A stretch of DNA of 64,000 nt, from positions 26,632 to 90,631 of the forward strand of contig JACMLM010000016.1 of the NCBI GenBank assembly GCA_014379595.1. Reading direction: 5' to 3'. The stretch's first letter is position 1, and each line of letters begins with the position of its first letter. The notes below the pieces were generated by a model. It saw only the letters and a list, made by a program, of their open reading frames with translations. It searched no databases and had not been told where the DNA came from. Below, in pieces: positions 1-8,145 of this stretch. This stretch comes from Anaerolineales bacterium. Lineage in GTDB: Bacteria > Chloroflexota > Anaerolineae > Anaerolineales > Villigracilaceae. Made by a program: the position numbers and the translations under genes.

Positions 1-2
1 TT

Positions 3-914
3 TATGAGCTGGGACTTGGCGAACCGTTCGCCATTTCCGCCATACATGGCACAAGCACAGGCGATATTCTCGATGCGCTCGTTGCATCTTTTCCTCCTGA
101 AGAAGCTGAGGAGGAAGATGACAGTATCAAGATCGCTATTGTAGGCAAACCAAATGCAGGCAAGTCAAGTTTATTAAACAAGTTGACTGGTGAAGAGCGT
201 GTGATCGTCAGCCCGATTGCAGGCACTACACGTGACTCGATTGATACGCACATGGAATTCGGCGGCTTATCAATAACATTGATCGATACAGCAGGGATTC
301 GTCGCCGCGGCAAGATCGATCACGGTGTGGAACAATATAGTGTTTTGCGCGCATTCAAATCCATTGAACGCTCGGATGTGGCACTGCTGATGATCGATGC
401 AACCACAGGAATCACCGCGCAGGATACCCACATCGCAGGTTTTGTTTTGGACGAATGGAAATCATGCGTGGTATTGGTCAATAAATGGGATGCGATCGAA
501 AAAAATAACGAGACCATGGAAGAATATACGACTAAAATTCAACGTGAATTGAATTTTATGGACTACGTACCCATTCTGTTCATCTCTGCCAAGACCGGAC
601 AACGTATGGATCAGGTACTGCCCATGGCTTTGCGTGTTCAGGAAGAACGGCTGGCGCGTCTCACTACATCAACGATCAATGAGATCATTCACAAAGCGCA
701 GGATGCTCATCCACACCCGAGTCATGCGGGACGTGCGTTAAAGATGTTTTATGGAACTCAGGTCCGCTCTGACCCGCCGACATTCCTGATCTACGTCAAC
801 GACCCGAAGTTAATGCACTTCTCGTATATCCGTTATCTTGAGAATCAAATCCGTAAGGAATATGGATTTTTAGGCACGCCTATTAGAATTGTTACAAAGG
901 GCAGAAGAGAATAA
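3..914 (+). CDS. der: GTPase Der (EngA), 5'-truncated by window edge
   Basis: Ribosome-assembly GTPase acting on the 50S subunit. The frame is open from the first bases of the window, so the first G domain is missing. What remains is the end of G domain 1 (ELGLGEPFAISAIHG), an acidic linker and all of G domain 2: P-loop GKPNAGKSS, switch II DTAGIRRRGK and specificity motif NKWD. The C-terminal KH-like domain follows and ends in a basic tail. The gene ends in TAA at 912-914, directly abutting the DUF3054 coding frame. An in-frame TTG at 183 lies inside G domain 2, so it is not the start. Confidence 0.95.
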   Translation, partial: YELGLGEPFAISAIHGTSTGDILDALVASFPPEEAEEEDDSIKIAIVGKPNAGKSSLLNKLTGEERVIVSPIAGTTRDSIDTHMEFGGLSITLIDTAGIRRRGKIDHGVEQYSVLRAFKSIERSDVALLMIDATTGITAQDTHIAGFVLDEWKSCVVLVNKWDAIEKNNETMEEYTTKIQRELNFMDYVPILFISAKTGQRMDQVLPMALRVQEERLARLTTSTINEIIHKAQDAHPHPSHAGRALKMFYGTQVRSDPPTFLIYVNDPKLMHFSYIRYLENQIRKEYGFLGTPIRIVTKGRRE

Positions 915-967
915 AACAGCCAACGCTCATCATCGGCGATATTCTGATCATTGCCATTCTTACATTC

Positions 968-1285
968 ATGGGCTTCGCTTCTCATGGCGAAGCTAATGTT
1001 TCGTTTATTCCTCGAATGATAACTACCTTCTTCCCGCTTTTGGTTGGATGGTTCCTGATTACACCCTGGTTTGGATTGTTCGATGAGCAAGTTACATCAA
1101 ATCCTAAATTGCTTTGGCGCGTTTTACTTGCTATGTTGTTTGCTGCTCCGCTGGCATCTATCTTACGCTCTACTTTGCTGCATAGTGCCGCTTTGCCAAT
1201 TTTCACTCTCATCCTCGGGGTCACGAACGGACTTGGACTATTGATATGGAGAGCAATATACACTTTTATCGCAAAACGAAAATAG
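968..1285 (+). CDS. DUF3054 family membrane protein, start codon apparently lost
   Basis: Small membrane protein with four hydrophobic segments and the SHGE motif that follows the first helix in DUF3054 proteins. Function unknown. The first ATG (968) lies after most of that first helix. The same frame is open upstream from 887 and encodes the missing helix (TLIIGDILIIAILTF), but holds no ATG, GTG or TTG. At 911-914 the sequence is ATAA, overlapping the der stop, where an ATGA stop/start overlap would be expected. Either a G-to-A change removed the start, or a non-standard AUA start is used at 911. Family match good; start unresolved. Confidence 0.7.
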   Translation: MGFASHGEANVSFIPRMITTFFPLLVGWFLITPWFGLFDEQVTSNPKLLWRVLLAMLFAAPLASILRSTLLHSAALPIFTLILGVTNGLGLLIWRAIYTFIAKRK

Positions 1286-1302
1286 GCATCATGAGAAAGT
1301 AG

Positions 1303-1362
1303 GTCAGGCTTGTAGCCTGACAATTTTAGAAAACATTAACTTTGGCAGGTTACAAACCTGCC
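1303..1362. repeat. Two short palindromes between genes
   Basis: Two hairpins stand side by side. The first, at 1303-1321, is GTCAGGCT-TGT-AGCCTGAC. The second, at 1344-1362, is GGCAGGT-TACAA-ACCTGCC, followed by CTAC. Neither is followed by a T-tract, so they look like REP-type dispersed palindromes rather than a terminator. They fill the gap between the DUF3054 gene and the sigma factor gene. Confidence 0.6.
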
Positions 1363-1405
1363 CTACAATAACATCATCCATATTAAGCGGGTAAAATAGT
1401 TATCT

Positions 1406-2014
1406 ATGGACGAAACAGCACTCATTCAAACTGCACAAAAAGGCGACCTGGATTCATTCAATACACTCATCCTGCATTATCAGGATGCAGTCTTTCACAC
1501 GGCGCTTCGTATTCTTGGAGATGAAGACGCCGCTGAAGATGCATCACAGGAAGCTTTCATCTCTGCCTTTCGAAGTATTTCTTCTTTTCGAGGCGGTTCA
1601 TTCAAGGCCTGGCTCATGCGCACTGTGACCAATGCCTGCTATGATGAATTGCGCCGCCAAAAGCGCAGGCCCACAACTCCACTTGAACCAGAGACCAGCG
1701 ATGGCGAAGAAATGGATTCGCCAAAATGGCTCGCAGACCCCAACATGACACCCGCACAAAAATCCGAAGCCGACGAACTCGAACATGCAATTCAACATTG
1801 TCTTGATGCGCTCCCTACAGATTTTCGCATGGTGGTTGTGCTTGCCGATATTCAAGGCATGGATTACAGCGAAGTAGCAACTGCAGCCAGCGTTCCACTT
1901 GGTACGATCAAGAGTCGTCTTGCACGTGCGCGTTTGCGCCTGCGCGAGTGTTTACGCGGCTTCGAGGAACTTTTACCCTCATCTTTTCGTCTGGAAGGGG
2001 AAAGTAACTCATGA
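1406..2014 (+). CDS. ECF RNA polymerase sigma factor (RpoE-like)
   Basis: Alternative sigma factor of 202 residues. Region 2 covers roughly residues 20-90, with DAEDASQEAFISAF and a WLMRTVTNACYDELRR helix. A linker follows, and region 4 (residues 125-185) ends in the helix-turn-helix MDYSEVATAASVPLGTIKSR. It overlaps the next gene by four bases (ATGA), so the two are translationally coupled and that partner is its likely anti-sigma factor. No Shine-Dalgarno is visible. A TAAAAT hexamer at 1392-1397 lies 8 nt before the ATG, so the message may be leaderless. Target regulon unknown. Confidence 0.92.
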   Translation: MDETALIQTAQKGDLDSFNTLILHYQDAVFHTALRILGDEDAAEDASQEAFISAFRSISSFRGGSFKAWLMRTVTNACYDELRRQKRRPTTPLEPETSDGEEMDSPKWLADPNMTPAQKSEADELEHAIQHCLDALPTDFRMVVVLADIQGMDYSEVATAASVPLGTIKSRLARARLRLRECLRGFEELLPSSFRLEGESNS

Positions 2015-2688
2015 AAAAATTTAACGATATTGAACAACTCTCCCAATATATAGATGGACAACTCAACTCATCCGATTCCAAGCAACTTGAATCTCGCATC
2101 GCTTCGGACCCTGAGCTTGCTTCTGATTTAAATGAAATTCGCGCCGCTCGAGGCATTCTCCGCAAACTGCCTGCCCGCAAAGCACCGCGCAATTTCACGT
2201 TGACTCGTCAAATGGTTGGTCTCAAACCACCGTTGCCACAGTCATATTCCTTCTTCCGTTTTTCAAGCGCATTTGCCACAGTATTGCTGGTACTTACATT
2301 TGCAGCTAATTCATTAATTCCACGTATAAGCTCTGCAGCACAATCTTTTTCGTTTGGCATGGGCGGTGGTGGTGCACCGGATGCCGCAGAAGCTCCTGCT
2401 ATGGAAGTTCCAGCCGCAACAGAGGCACCTGCTACAGAGCTTTTTGCAGCCACTGAAGAACCATCCGTTGCACAAGATACTGCCCCGGCTCCCGAGTCAC
2501 TTGCCACTGAAGAATCAACTCTCAAAGAGGTGCCTGGTGAATCAGCAGACCAGGATCAGGCTCGAGTGCAGAATGAAAATCAAGCGGTTATACCGCCCCT
2601 ATGGCAGATCGTTTTATTGGTCATTGGTGTGGGTAGTGCAGCAATCGCCTTTATGATGAGCCAAATTGCAAAGAAGAAGTGGAGTTAA
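2011..2688 (+). CDS. Anti-sigma factor, two-TM membrane protein
   Basis: Predicted membrane anti-sigma factor (225 residues) for the sigma factor just upstream. The N-terminal 60 residues resemble the cytoplasmic anti-sigma domain, with acidic helices and the LPARKAPRNFTL stretch typical before the helix. A TM segment spans about residues 85-105. An Ala/Glu/Pro/Thr-rich low-complexity segment of about 90 residues follows, then a second TM helix near 200-217 and a basic tail. Two helices put both ends in the cytoplasm with the linker outside, unlike the usual one-helix design. No HCC zinc motif is seen, so function rests mainly on context. Confidence 0.8.
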   Translation: MKKFNDIEQLSQYIDGQLNSSDSKQLESRIASDPELASDLNEIRAARGILRKLPARKAPRNFTLTRQMVGLKPPLPQSYSFFRFSSAFATVLLVLTFAANSLIPRISSAAQSFSFGMGGGGAPDAAEAPAMEVPAATEAPATELFAATEEPSVAQDTAPAPESLATEESTLKEVPGESADQDQARVQNENQAVIPPLWQIVLLVIGVGSAAIAFMMSQIAKKKWS

Positions 2689-3176
2689 TGGCAAGAGATA
2701 GTCATATCAAATTTTGTCCGCGCTGTGGAGCGGAAGTTACGCGCCAGGATAAATTTGGAATGATACGCCCAGTTTGTTTGCAATGCGGGTGGATACATTT
2801 TATTGATCCAAAAGTAGCTGCGGCTGTCCTGATCGAACAGGATGGCCGCATTCTGCTTGTGCGGCGCGCAAATGATCCTTATAAAGGCTTATGGACTTTA
2901 CCCGCAGGCTTTGTAGATGGCGGAGAAGATCCTGCCCAAGCTGCGGCACGAGAATGTTTGGAAGAGACAGGTTTAGCTGTACACATCTCCCGTGTTTTGG
3001 ATGTAATCGCTGGCCGTGAACATGACCGCGGCGCAGACTTTATTATTGTCTATCAAGCTGAAATTATCAGCGGTGAATTAATTCCTGCAGATGATGCTGA
3101 TGCTGCAGAATGGTTCACGCGTGATCAGTTACCACCGTTGGCATTCAAAGCAACACAAAAAGTTTTATCGGGTTAA
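2688..3176 (+). CDS. Nudix hydrolase with N-terminal zinc ribbon
   Basis: Pyrophosphohydrolase of the Nudix superfamily, 162 residues. An N-terminal zinc ribbon (CPRC and CLQC pairs, residues 9-35) precedes the Nudix fold. The Nudix box is complete: GFVDGGEDPAQAAARE followed by CLEETGL. The zinc ribbon resembles that of NudC/NADH pyrophosphatase, but the protein is short and the substrate cannot be named. ATG 2688 overlaps the anti-sigma stop (TAATG) behind the purine-rich AGAAGAAG and is preferred over the GTG three codons upstream. It is the last gene of this rightward group. Confidence 0.9.
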   Translation: MARDSHIKFCPRCGAEVTRQDKFGMIRPVCLQCGWIHFIDPKVAAAVLIEQDGRILLVRRANDPYKGLWTLPAGFVDGGEDPAQAAARECLEETGLAVHISRVLDVIAGREHDRGADFIIVYQAEIISGELIPADDADAAEWFTRDQLPPLAFKATQKVLSG

Positions 3177-3190
3177 AACTATAAGTTATA

Positions 3191-3235
3191 GGCAGTTGTA
3201 CTGCCGACGTCCAGCACGCTTCGCGCAACTGCTGG
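3191..3235. repeat. Palindromic repeat GGCAGTTGTACTGCC plus hairpin
   Basis: The palindrome GGCAGTTGTACTGCC (3191-3205) is followed by a CCAGCA...TGCTGG hairpin (3211-3235). The first motif recurs inside the element near 21745, so it is a dispersed repeat and not part of the terminator downstream. Confidence 0.6.
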
Positions 3236-3260
3236 AATAACCCCAAATAGTTGTTAAAAA

Positions 3261-3296
3261 AAGAGTTCGGATTTTTCACTCCGAACTCTTTTTTTC
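3261..3296. terminator. Bidirectional intrinsic terminator
   Basis: A 10-bp stem AAGAGTTCGG / CCGAACTCTT with a 10-nt loop is followed by a T-run and preceded by an A-run. It lies between the Nudix gene and the convergent protease gene and can serve both. Confidence 0.88.
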
Positions 3297-3300
3297 TTTA

Positions 3301-5448
3301 TTATTCTCTTTGATAGGTGATGAATTCGTAACTTTCCTGAACATTGTTATCAAAGTCAACAGCATAGAAGCCGATCGCATATTCTCCATCTACAGGGAAA
3401 CGGGACTCAAACCAGAAACCTTGTTCACCATACGTGAAGACATCATCGCTCAATGAATAATCATAGGTAGTTTCATCGGTTCCGTTAAAGAAATAAGATT
3501 GTACGTAATCGGTAAACTTATCGCCAATTTGGGGAGAGATCGCTACAGCCGTATTAATTCCATCACCATCAGAATCAGGCAAAGCATAGATATTTAACAA
3601 GTTTCCATCCGCGTCAAAAACAAGTTTAGCATCTACAGGCGCGGCATCATTAATAGGTGTGTATTGCCCATAAACCGAATAAGTGGTGATGCCATCTGCA
3701 TTTAAATATTCATCTGGCTCGAACAATGCAAAGGCTTCATGTTCTCCATCTTTTAAGACGTAAAGACTTGGCACCCAATCATAAGTAACTTGAACAGGGC
3801 TTTCGCCGTAATCAGGCGCACTGACACCATCCACCGTGGTCGTATTGGGAGCGATCACAAAGGATGTATCACCTATCCAGTAGGCATCGACTTCTGCGTT
3901 ATAAAAATAGAGGATAAAGTAGATGTAAGAAACATTACCGTTCACTGTCGTAGAAAGTGTAAGTGTTTCATCTCCTACGATCAAATTATCTGAAAGCTGA
4001 ATCGGTGCGAGGGTTAATTCAGATGCGCCCGGAGCAACGATAGTACTGGTACGAGGCGGAAGATAGGCCTGACCCTCCTCAGGGGTAAATGCCTGCCCGG
4101 CATAGTGAAATGCCAGAAATTCATCCCATGAAGATTGCTCAAGAAATTTAGAAGCAGAATCTGCATAGTATGGAGGAAAATCAGAATTGAATTCGGTGTA
4201 AATATAAATATCAGAAACAGGAAAATGAAAAGCCATGCCATTTGAACCGCTCATTCTTTGCCCATGTTTTTCAGCAACTACCGAAGAGGCGATGGCAATT
4301 TTTAATTGCTGGGCCGCTTGAGCCACTGCGGGGTCACCGGTTTCGCTGGCAAGAATGTCTGCAAAATTTCCGAGATCAATAAATGGAGATGGGGAATCTT
4401 CACCAAAGATACTGTAGTAACTACGGGTATATTCTCGTGCCTGCGCAACATAACGCTGGTCCACATTTGCCATGACAGAGATGAACTGATTCATCGCACC
4501 GATCACATCTGGAACCCGGGCGCTTTCAATCGCGCTTAATGTTGTATCTGCTTCCACTTCTGCAACGTCTGCAGCTGACACACGTGAAAAAGCAGTATCC
4601 TGAATGATATAGGTTGATACGATGGCTTGCGTCGCTTCACGCCCAGTCATGACGGGGTTTTGTGCCAGTTGCCCGAGCCAGGCTGCATAAGACCAGCCTG
4701 TCGAAGGGATGACCTCTTCTGAGGCAACCATATAATTGGAATAGGGATAAAGCGAGCCATAGATTTCGATCATGCCCATAAGACAGGCATCAAAACCAAT
4801 GACCTCAAATTTTTGTCCGTTCATTTTTTGCTGTGCTTGATCGATTGCCCAAATAATCTGGGGCATGGAAAGTTCACTCCCAGCCTGCAAGTCAGAAAAG
4901 CCGCCTGTCCAGCCGCCGCCGTGGTCAGAGAGGATGAGCGCATATTTTTTAGCAGGATATTTTTGTATAGTCCATGTAATAAAATCCAGCAGGGTCTGCG
5001 GGTTGCCCATATCTGCCTCGCCAAGACTCTCCACTATCGGGGAAGAGATGTGATTGAGATCAGTATCCTGTGTAATTAAGAGTCGACGCGTATCTGTCCA
5101 ATCGCCATCTCCATTAAATGCACCTTGGGCACGGTCGATCTGGACAACGATATTCAATTGCGGGTTTGAGCCAACTACTTCCATTTCATTGATGTCGTAC
5201 CACATATCCTCTTCAAGGATATCGTCATCAGCATCGGAATAATAAATGATCGTCCATTCGGGTAGGCCAGAAGTATCGGCTGGAACAAGAGGCTGAGAGG
5301 GATCAATTGGATTTGGAATCCCTGTTCCACTGAGCAGCACGTCACCGTAGGAATAAAGTAAAACAACTGTACAACACACACATGCCAGACATATGACAAT
5401 CGCTGCAATGATCGCCGGTATGCCTAATTTTGAATTTGTCCTGCTCAT
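3301..5448 (-). CDS. Membrane-anchored clostripain-family (C11) cysteine peptidase
   Basis: Peptidase of family C11, 715 residues. An N-terminal TM anchor (residues 10-35) precedes the catalytic domain. The catalytic pair is His about 176 (SDHGGGW) and Cys about 222 (GFDACLMG). The region after about residue 400 is rich in beta structure and ends in a domain with repeated Tyr/Asp strands, likely substrate- or wall-facing. ATG 5448 is chosen because GGAGG lies 8 nt upstream; the TTG five codons earlier has none. The enzyme should act outside the cell and typically cleaves after Arg/Lys. It is transcribed alone, divergent from the lipoprotein genes. Confidence 0.88.
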   Translation of the reverse strand: MSRTNSKLGIPAIIAAIVICLACVCCTVVLLYSYGDVLLSGTGIPNPIDPSQPLVPADTSGLPEWTIIYYSDADDDILEEDMWYDINEMEVVGSNPQLNIVVQIDRAQGAFNGDGDWTDTRRLLITQDTDLNHISSPIVESLGEADMGNPQTLLDFITWTIQKYPAKKYALILSDHGGGWTGGFSDLQAGSELSMPQIIWAIDQAQQKMNGQKFEVIGFDACLMGMIEIYGSLYPYSNYMVASEEVIPSTGWSYAAWLGQLAQNPVMTGREATQAIVSTYIIQDTAFSRVSAADVAEVEADTTLSAIESARVPDVIGAMNQFISVMANVDQRYVAQAREYTRSYYSIFGEDSPSPFIDLGNFADILASETGDPAVAQAAQQLKIAIASSVVAEKHGQRMSGSNGMAFHFPVSDIYIYTEFNSDFPPYYADSASKFLEQSSWDEFLAFHYAGQAFTPEEGQAYLPPRTSTIVAPGASELTLAPIQLSDNLIVGDETLTLSTTVNGNVSYIYFILYFYNAEVDAYWIGDTSFVIAPNTTTVDGVSAPDYGESPVQVTYDWVPSLYVLKDGEHEAFALFEPDEYLNADGITTYSVYGQYTPINDAAPVDAKLVFDADGNLLNIYALPDSDGDGINTAVAISPQIGDKFTDYVQSYFFNGTDETTYDYSLSDDVFTYGEQGFWFESRFPVDGEYAIGFYAVDFDNNVQESYEFITYQRE

Positions 5449-5587
5449 TATTACTGCCTCCAAAGATGAAGAATTCGATATTCACAGCATAATAGCCGAT
5501 AGAGGAAGGCAATGCAAGAGGAAAACATTTTTAACATCCGCCTTCAATATTGCATGCTTCTATCAATATGGCTAAAGTACTTCCCCA

Positions 5588-5612
5588 TTGTTTAATTTTA
5601 GAGTATCCTTGC
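5588..5612 (+). promoter_or_regulatory. Upstream element shared by two lipoprotein genes, copy 1
   Basis: A 25-nt stretch starting TTGTTTAATTTTAG lies 41 nt before the ATG at 5653. It matches 6523-6547, ahead of the next lipoprotein gene, at 21 of 25 positions. It contains AGTATCCTTGC and is probably a duplicated promoter or 5'-leader segment; exact promoter boxes are not assigned. Confidence 0.5.
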
Positions 5613-5652
5613 GTGGAAAATTTCAAACAAGAGAGATAAGGAGAATGATAAG

Positions 5653-6438
5653 ATGAAATCGCAATATCGAATGTTATCCGCTTTTATTGTTTTATTAGTG
5701 GCTATCGGCTGTGTATGCAGCGGCAGCGGTGCTACACCAACCACACCTGCAACCAGCGTTCCCGCTGCAACCAATGAGCCGGCGCCAACCAGCAGTCTAC
5801 CTGACGTACAACCAACTCAGGAGCAACCGCAGGAACCACAACAACCTCAAACTCAGCAGTTCTTTACTGAGGAATTTGATGCCCCTCTTTCCAGTGACTG
5901 GTCCATTCTGACCGTCACCGGTTCAGACGATGCAGATCCCGATAAGGTAACTGTTGAGCCTGAAGATGGAAAACTCGTTTGGAATTTCGACAGTGAGCAG
6001 GTTTATTATTATTTGTTCTATGAAGGTCACTCCTACGAGAACGTAACAGTGGAAGTTCAAGCCGACAACCGTGGAAAGAATAACAACTCCATTAGCTTGA
6101 TCTGCCGCTATGACCCCGAGGTTGGCTGGTACGAGTTCAATATCGCCAATAATGGCTTATACGATATTTTGTATGCCGATGCAACTAGTGACAGTATTGG
6201 ATATAGCCGAATTACCAATGGCGGATCCAACGATATCAAACAGGGCAAGGATGTCAACGAATATTCCATCACCTGTGACGGGGAAGATCTCACATTGACC
6301 ATCAACGGCGAAGAAGTCAATAGTGTTCCTGAGAGGAAATATGGACTGAGCGAAGGTGGAGTCGGCGTCTCTGTTTCGTCCTTCAACGTGTTACCAATTC
6401 TGGTTGATATGGAATGGTTTAAGATTATCGAGCCATAA
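5653..6438 (+). CDS. Secreted lipoprotein with LamG/DUF1080-like domain
   Basis: Surface lipoprotein of 261 residues. A signal peptide ends in a lipobox (VAIGC, Cys about 20). A Pro/Thr/Gln linker to about residue 70 leads to a beta-sandwich domain with the pattern of concanavalin-like or 3-keto-disaccharide hydrolase-like (DUF1080) folds: W..F, YYYLFYEG, DNRGKNNNSISLICRYD, then WFKI at the end. No catalytic residues can be assigned, so it may only bind carbohydrate. AAGGAG lies 9 nt before the ATG. The first eight residues (MKSQYRML) and the upstream element are shared with the next gene. Confidence 0.75.
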   Translation: MKSQYRMLSAFIVLLVAIGCVCSGSGATPTTPATSVPAATNEPAPTSSLPDVQPTQEQPQEPQQPQTQQFFTEEFDAPLSSDWSILTVTGSDDADPDKVTVEPEDGKLVWNFDSEQVYYYLFYEGHSYENVTVEVQADNRGKNNNSISLICRYDPEVGWYEFNIANNGLYDILYADATSDSIGYSRITNGGSNDIKQGKDVNEYSITCDGEDLTLTINGEEVNSVPERKYGLSEGGVGVSVSSFNVLPILVDMEWFKIIEP

Positions 6439-6462
6439 AATACAGAAAATAAGTTTCTAATA

Positions 6463-6504
6463 AATAAAACTTCCATAACTATCATGTGTTTTGGAAGTTT
6501 TATT
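6463..6504 (+). terminator. Intrinsic terminator
   Basis: A perfect 13-bp stem AATAAAACTTCCA / TGGAAGTTTTATT with a 16-nt loop, ending in T-rich sequence, sits just past the stop of the first lipoprotein gene. Confidence 0.8.
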
Positions 6505-6522
6505 TTGAGTAAGTGTTTTACT

Positions 6523-6547
6523 TTGTTTGGTTTTAGCGTATCCCTGC
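6523..6547 (+). promoter_or_regulatory. Upstream element shared by two lipoprotein genes, copy 2
   Basis: This is the second copy of the 25-nt element seen at 5588-5612, here 24 nt before the ATG of the following lipoprotein. Together with the shared first eight codons it shows that the promoter or leader region was duplicated with the signal-peptide segment. Confidence 0.5.
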
Positions 6548-6571
6548 AAAAAATAGTAATGGAGAAAAATT

Positions 6572-7237
6572 ATGAAATCGCAGTACCGAATGTTGTTTAC
6601 TTTTATCGTTTTGATGGTGTTTGTAAGCTTAGCCTGTAATGGTGGCAGCACCCCTGCTGCGCCAACAGCTATTCCTACAAATCCACCCGCTCCTACCAAT
6701 GAAGCTGCACCAACTAGCAATGTGCCGCAACCTTCATCTAATAATAACGAGCAGCCATCCTCAAATGGTACCAGTTCAGATCTTGTCACATTTGTAGACC
6801 AGAACAACCTGCTGGCCTTTGACCTGCCCGGTGACTGGTTCTATGAAAACATTCCAAGTGATGACAACGTTTTCTACACAGATGTATTTACTTCACCAGA
6901 TGAAACAGCCAAAATAGAAAGTCTGGTATACAACGATGGTGAAGCATTTGTCAAGAATCAGAATGGCAAATTTGCTCTTTATCTGCTGAACACTTATTAC
7001 AGCAGTACCGGCAATGTAGGCGATATCCGTGTGGCAAGCGATCAAATCATGGATGATGGCTCAGAACGTCTCGAGTGGTCTTCAAAAGGCGGTGGTTATT
7101 CTGGCGTATCCTTCTTTGAGGTTCGAGGTAGTGATAACAAAACCTTCCTCATGCTCACAGCCTGGTGGGTAGATGGAACAGATGATGCTGTACTTGATGC
7201 AGTTAACAATGCAATTTCATCCTATTACATTCCATAA
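6572..7237 (+). CDS. Secreted lipoprotein of unknown function
   Basis: Lipoprotein of 221 residues with leader MKSQYRML and lipobox VSLAC (Cys about 22). A Pro/Ala/Asn/Ser linker runs to about residue 70. The C-terminal domain of about 150 residues begins NNLLAFDLPGDWFYE and ends in a predicted alpha/beta part. The FDLPGDW pattern resembles small extracytoplasmic domains of the PsbP/LpqN type, but no function can be assigned. The leader and upstream element match the preceding lipoprotein while the mature domains do not, so the export module was reused. GGAG lies close to the ATG. Confidence 0.7.
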   Translation: MKSQYRMLFTFIVLMVFVSLACNGGSTPAAPTAIPTNPPAPTNEAAPTSNVPQPSSNNNEQPSSNGTSSDLVTFVDQNNLLAFDLPGDWFYENIPSDDNVFYTDVFTSPDETAKIESLVYNDGEAFVKNQNGKFALYLLNTYYSSTGNVGDIRVASDQIMDDGSERLEWSSKGGGYSGVSFFEVRGSDNKTFLMLTAWWVDGTDDAVLDAVNNAISSYYIP

Positions 7238-7245
7238 GTAACAGA

Positions 7246-7310
7246 AAAAATATTGTAGCATAAAAAAGAGACTGGGTTTTCCAGTCTCTTTTTTATGCTA
7301 CAATATTTTT
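7246..7310 (+). terminator. 30-bp perfect hairpin terminator touching the next start codon
   Basis: Bases 7246-7275 pair perfectly with 7281-7310 around a 5-nt loop, ending in TTTTT. The 3' arm carries the extended -10 motif TGCTACAAT (TACAAT at 7299-7304), and the Memo ATG follows immediately at 7311. The hairpin therefore ends the lipoprotein transcript and also overlaps the likely promoter of the next gene. Confidence 0.85.
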
Positions 7311-8138
7311 ATGCTTGATCTTCGTCCATCCCCTATTGCTGGCACATGGTACGAAGCAGACCCCAGAACCCTTGCAGCGAATATCGATTCATATATTAAC
7401 GATGCACAGCTTCCACAACTTGAGGGAAATATCATCGGAGTTATTGCTCCTCATGCAGGGCATCGCTACTCGGGCCATGTGGCAGGTTATGCTTTCGCAT
7501 CACTTCGTGATCTTAGCTTTGATCTGATTGCCATTATTTCACCTTATCATAATCACACATCTCATCCCTTACTCACAACATCACATCGAGCCTATTCCAC
7601 GCCACTGGGAAATGTTGAAGTAGATCAACTTGCGCTTGCAGAGCTTAATGCCGCGCTTGATATTCCTATTACACCGATTGCCAATGATAAGGAACATTCG
7701 CTTGAAATTGAACTTCCATTTTTACAACGCGTGATAAAAAATAATTTTAAACTTTTGCCTATCATGATCCATTCACAGAATGTAGAAGTCGCACAAAAAT
7801 TTGGAGCCGCACTTGCGATTATTCTCAAGAATAAAAACGCCCTCATCGTTGCATCTACAGACCTTTCCCATTTTTACGATCAAAAAACAGCGAATATTCT
7901 TGATAAAGAAATACTCAAACGTTTTGAATCCTTCAATCCCAAATCTATTTTTGAAGCAGAACAATCTGGCAAAGGCTTCGCATGTGGTCACGCCGCCGTT
8001 GCATCCATGCTATTGGCCGCACAACAGCTCGGTGCAGATAAAGTTGAAATTTTAAAATACGCCACATCAGGCGATATCACAGGTGATTACTCATCCGTTG
8101 TTGGGTATGGCGCGGCGGTTGTCTTGAAGAAGATATAA
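7311..8138 (+). CDS. Memo family protein (AmmeMemoRadiSam system protein B)
   Basis: Memo-like protein of 275 residues, related to non-haem metal dioxygenases. Metal-ligand motifs are visible: PHAGHRYSGH (residues 46-55), STDLSHFYD (about 181-189) and FACGHAAV (about 222). The AMMECR1 and radical-SAM partners often encoded with it are absent nearby, so its role here is open. There is no Shine-Dalgarno: the ATG follows the terminator arm directly and lies 6 nt after an extended -10 TACAAT, which suggests a leaderless message. The stop is 8 nt before priA. Confidence 0.9.
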   Translation: MLDLRPSPIAGTWYEADPRTLAANIDSYINDAQLPQLEGNIIGVIAPHAGHRYSGHVAGYAFASLRDLSFDLIAIISPYHNHTSHPLLTTSHRAYSTPLGNVEVDQLALAELNAALDIPITPIANDKEHSLEIELPFLQRVIKNNFKLLPIMIHSQNVEVAQKFGAALAIILKNKNALIVASTDLSHFYDQKTANILDKEILKRFESFNPKSIFEAEQSGKGFACGHAAVASMLLAAQQLGADKVEILKYATSGDITGDYSSVVGYGAAVVLKKI

Positions 8139-8145
8139 TCAATTT

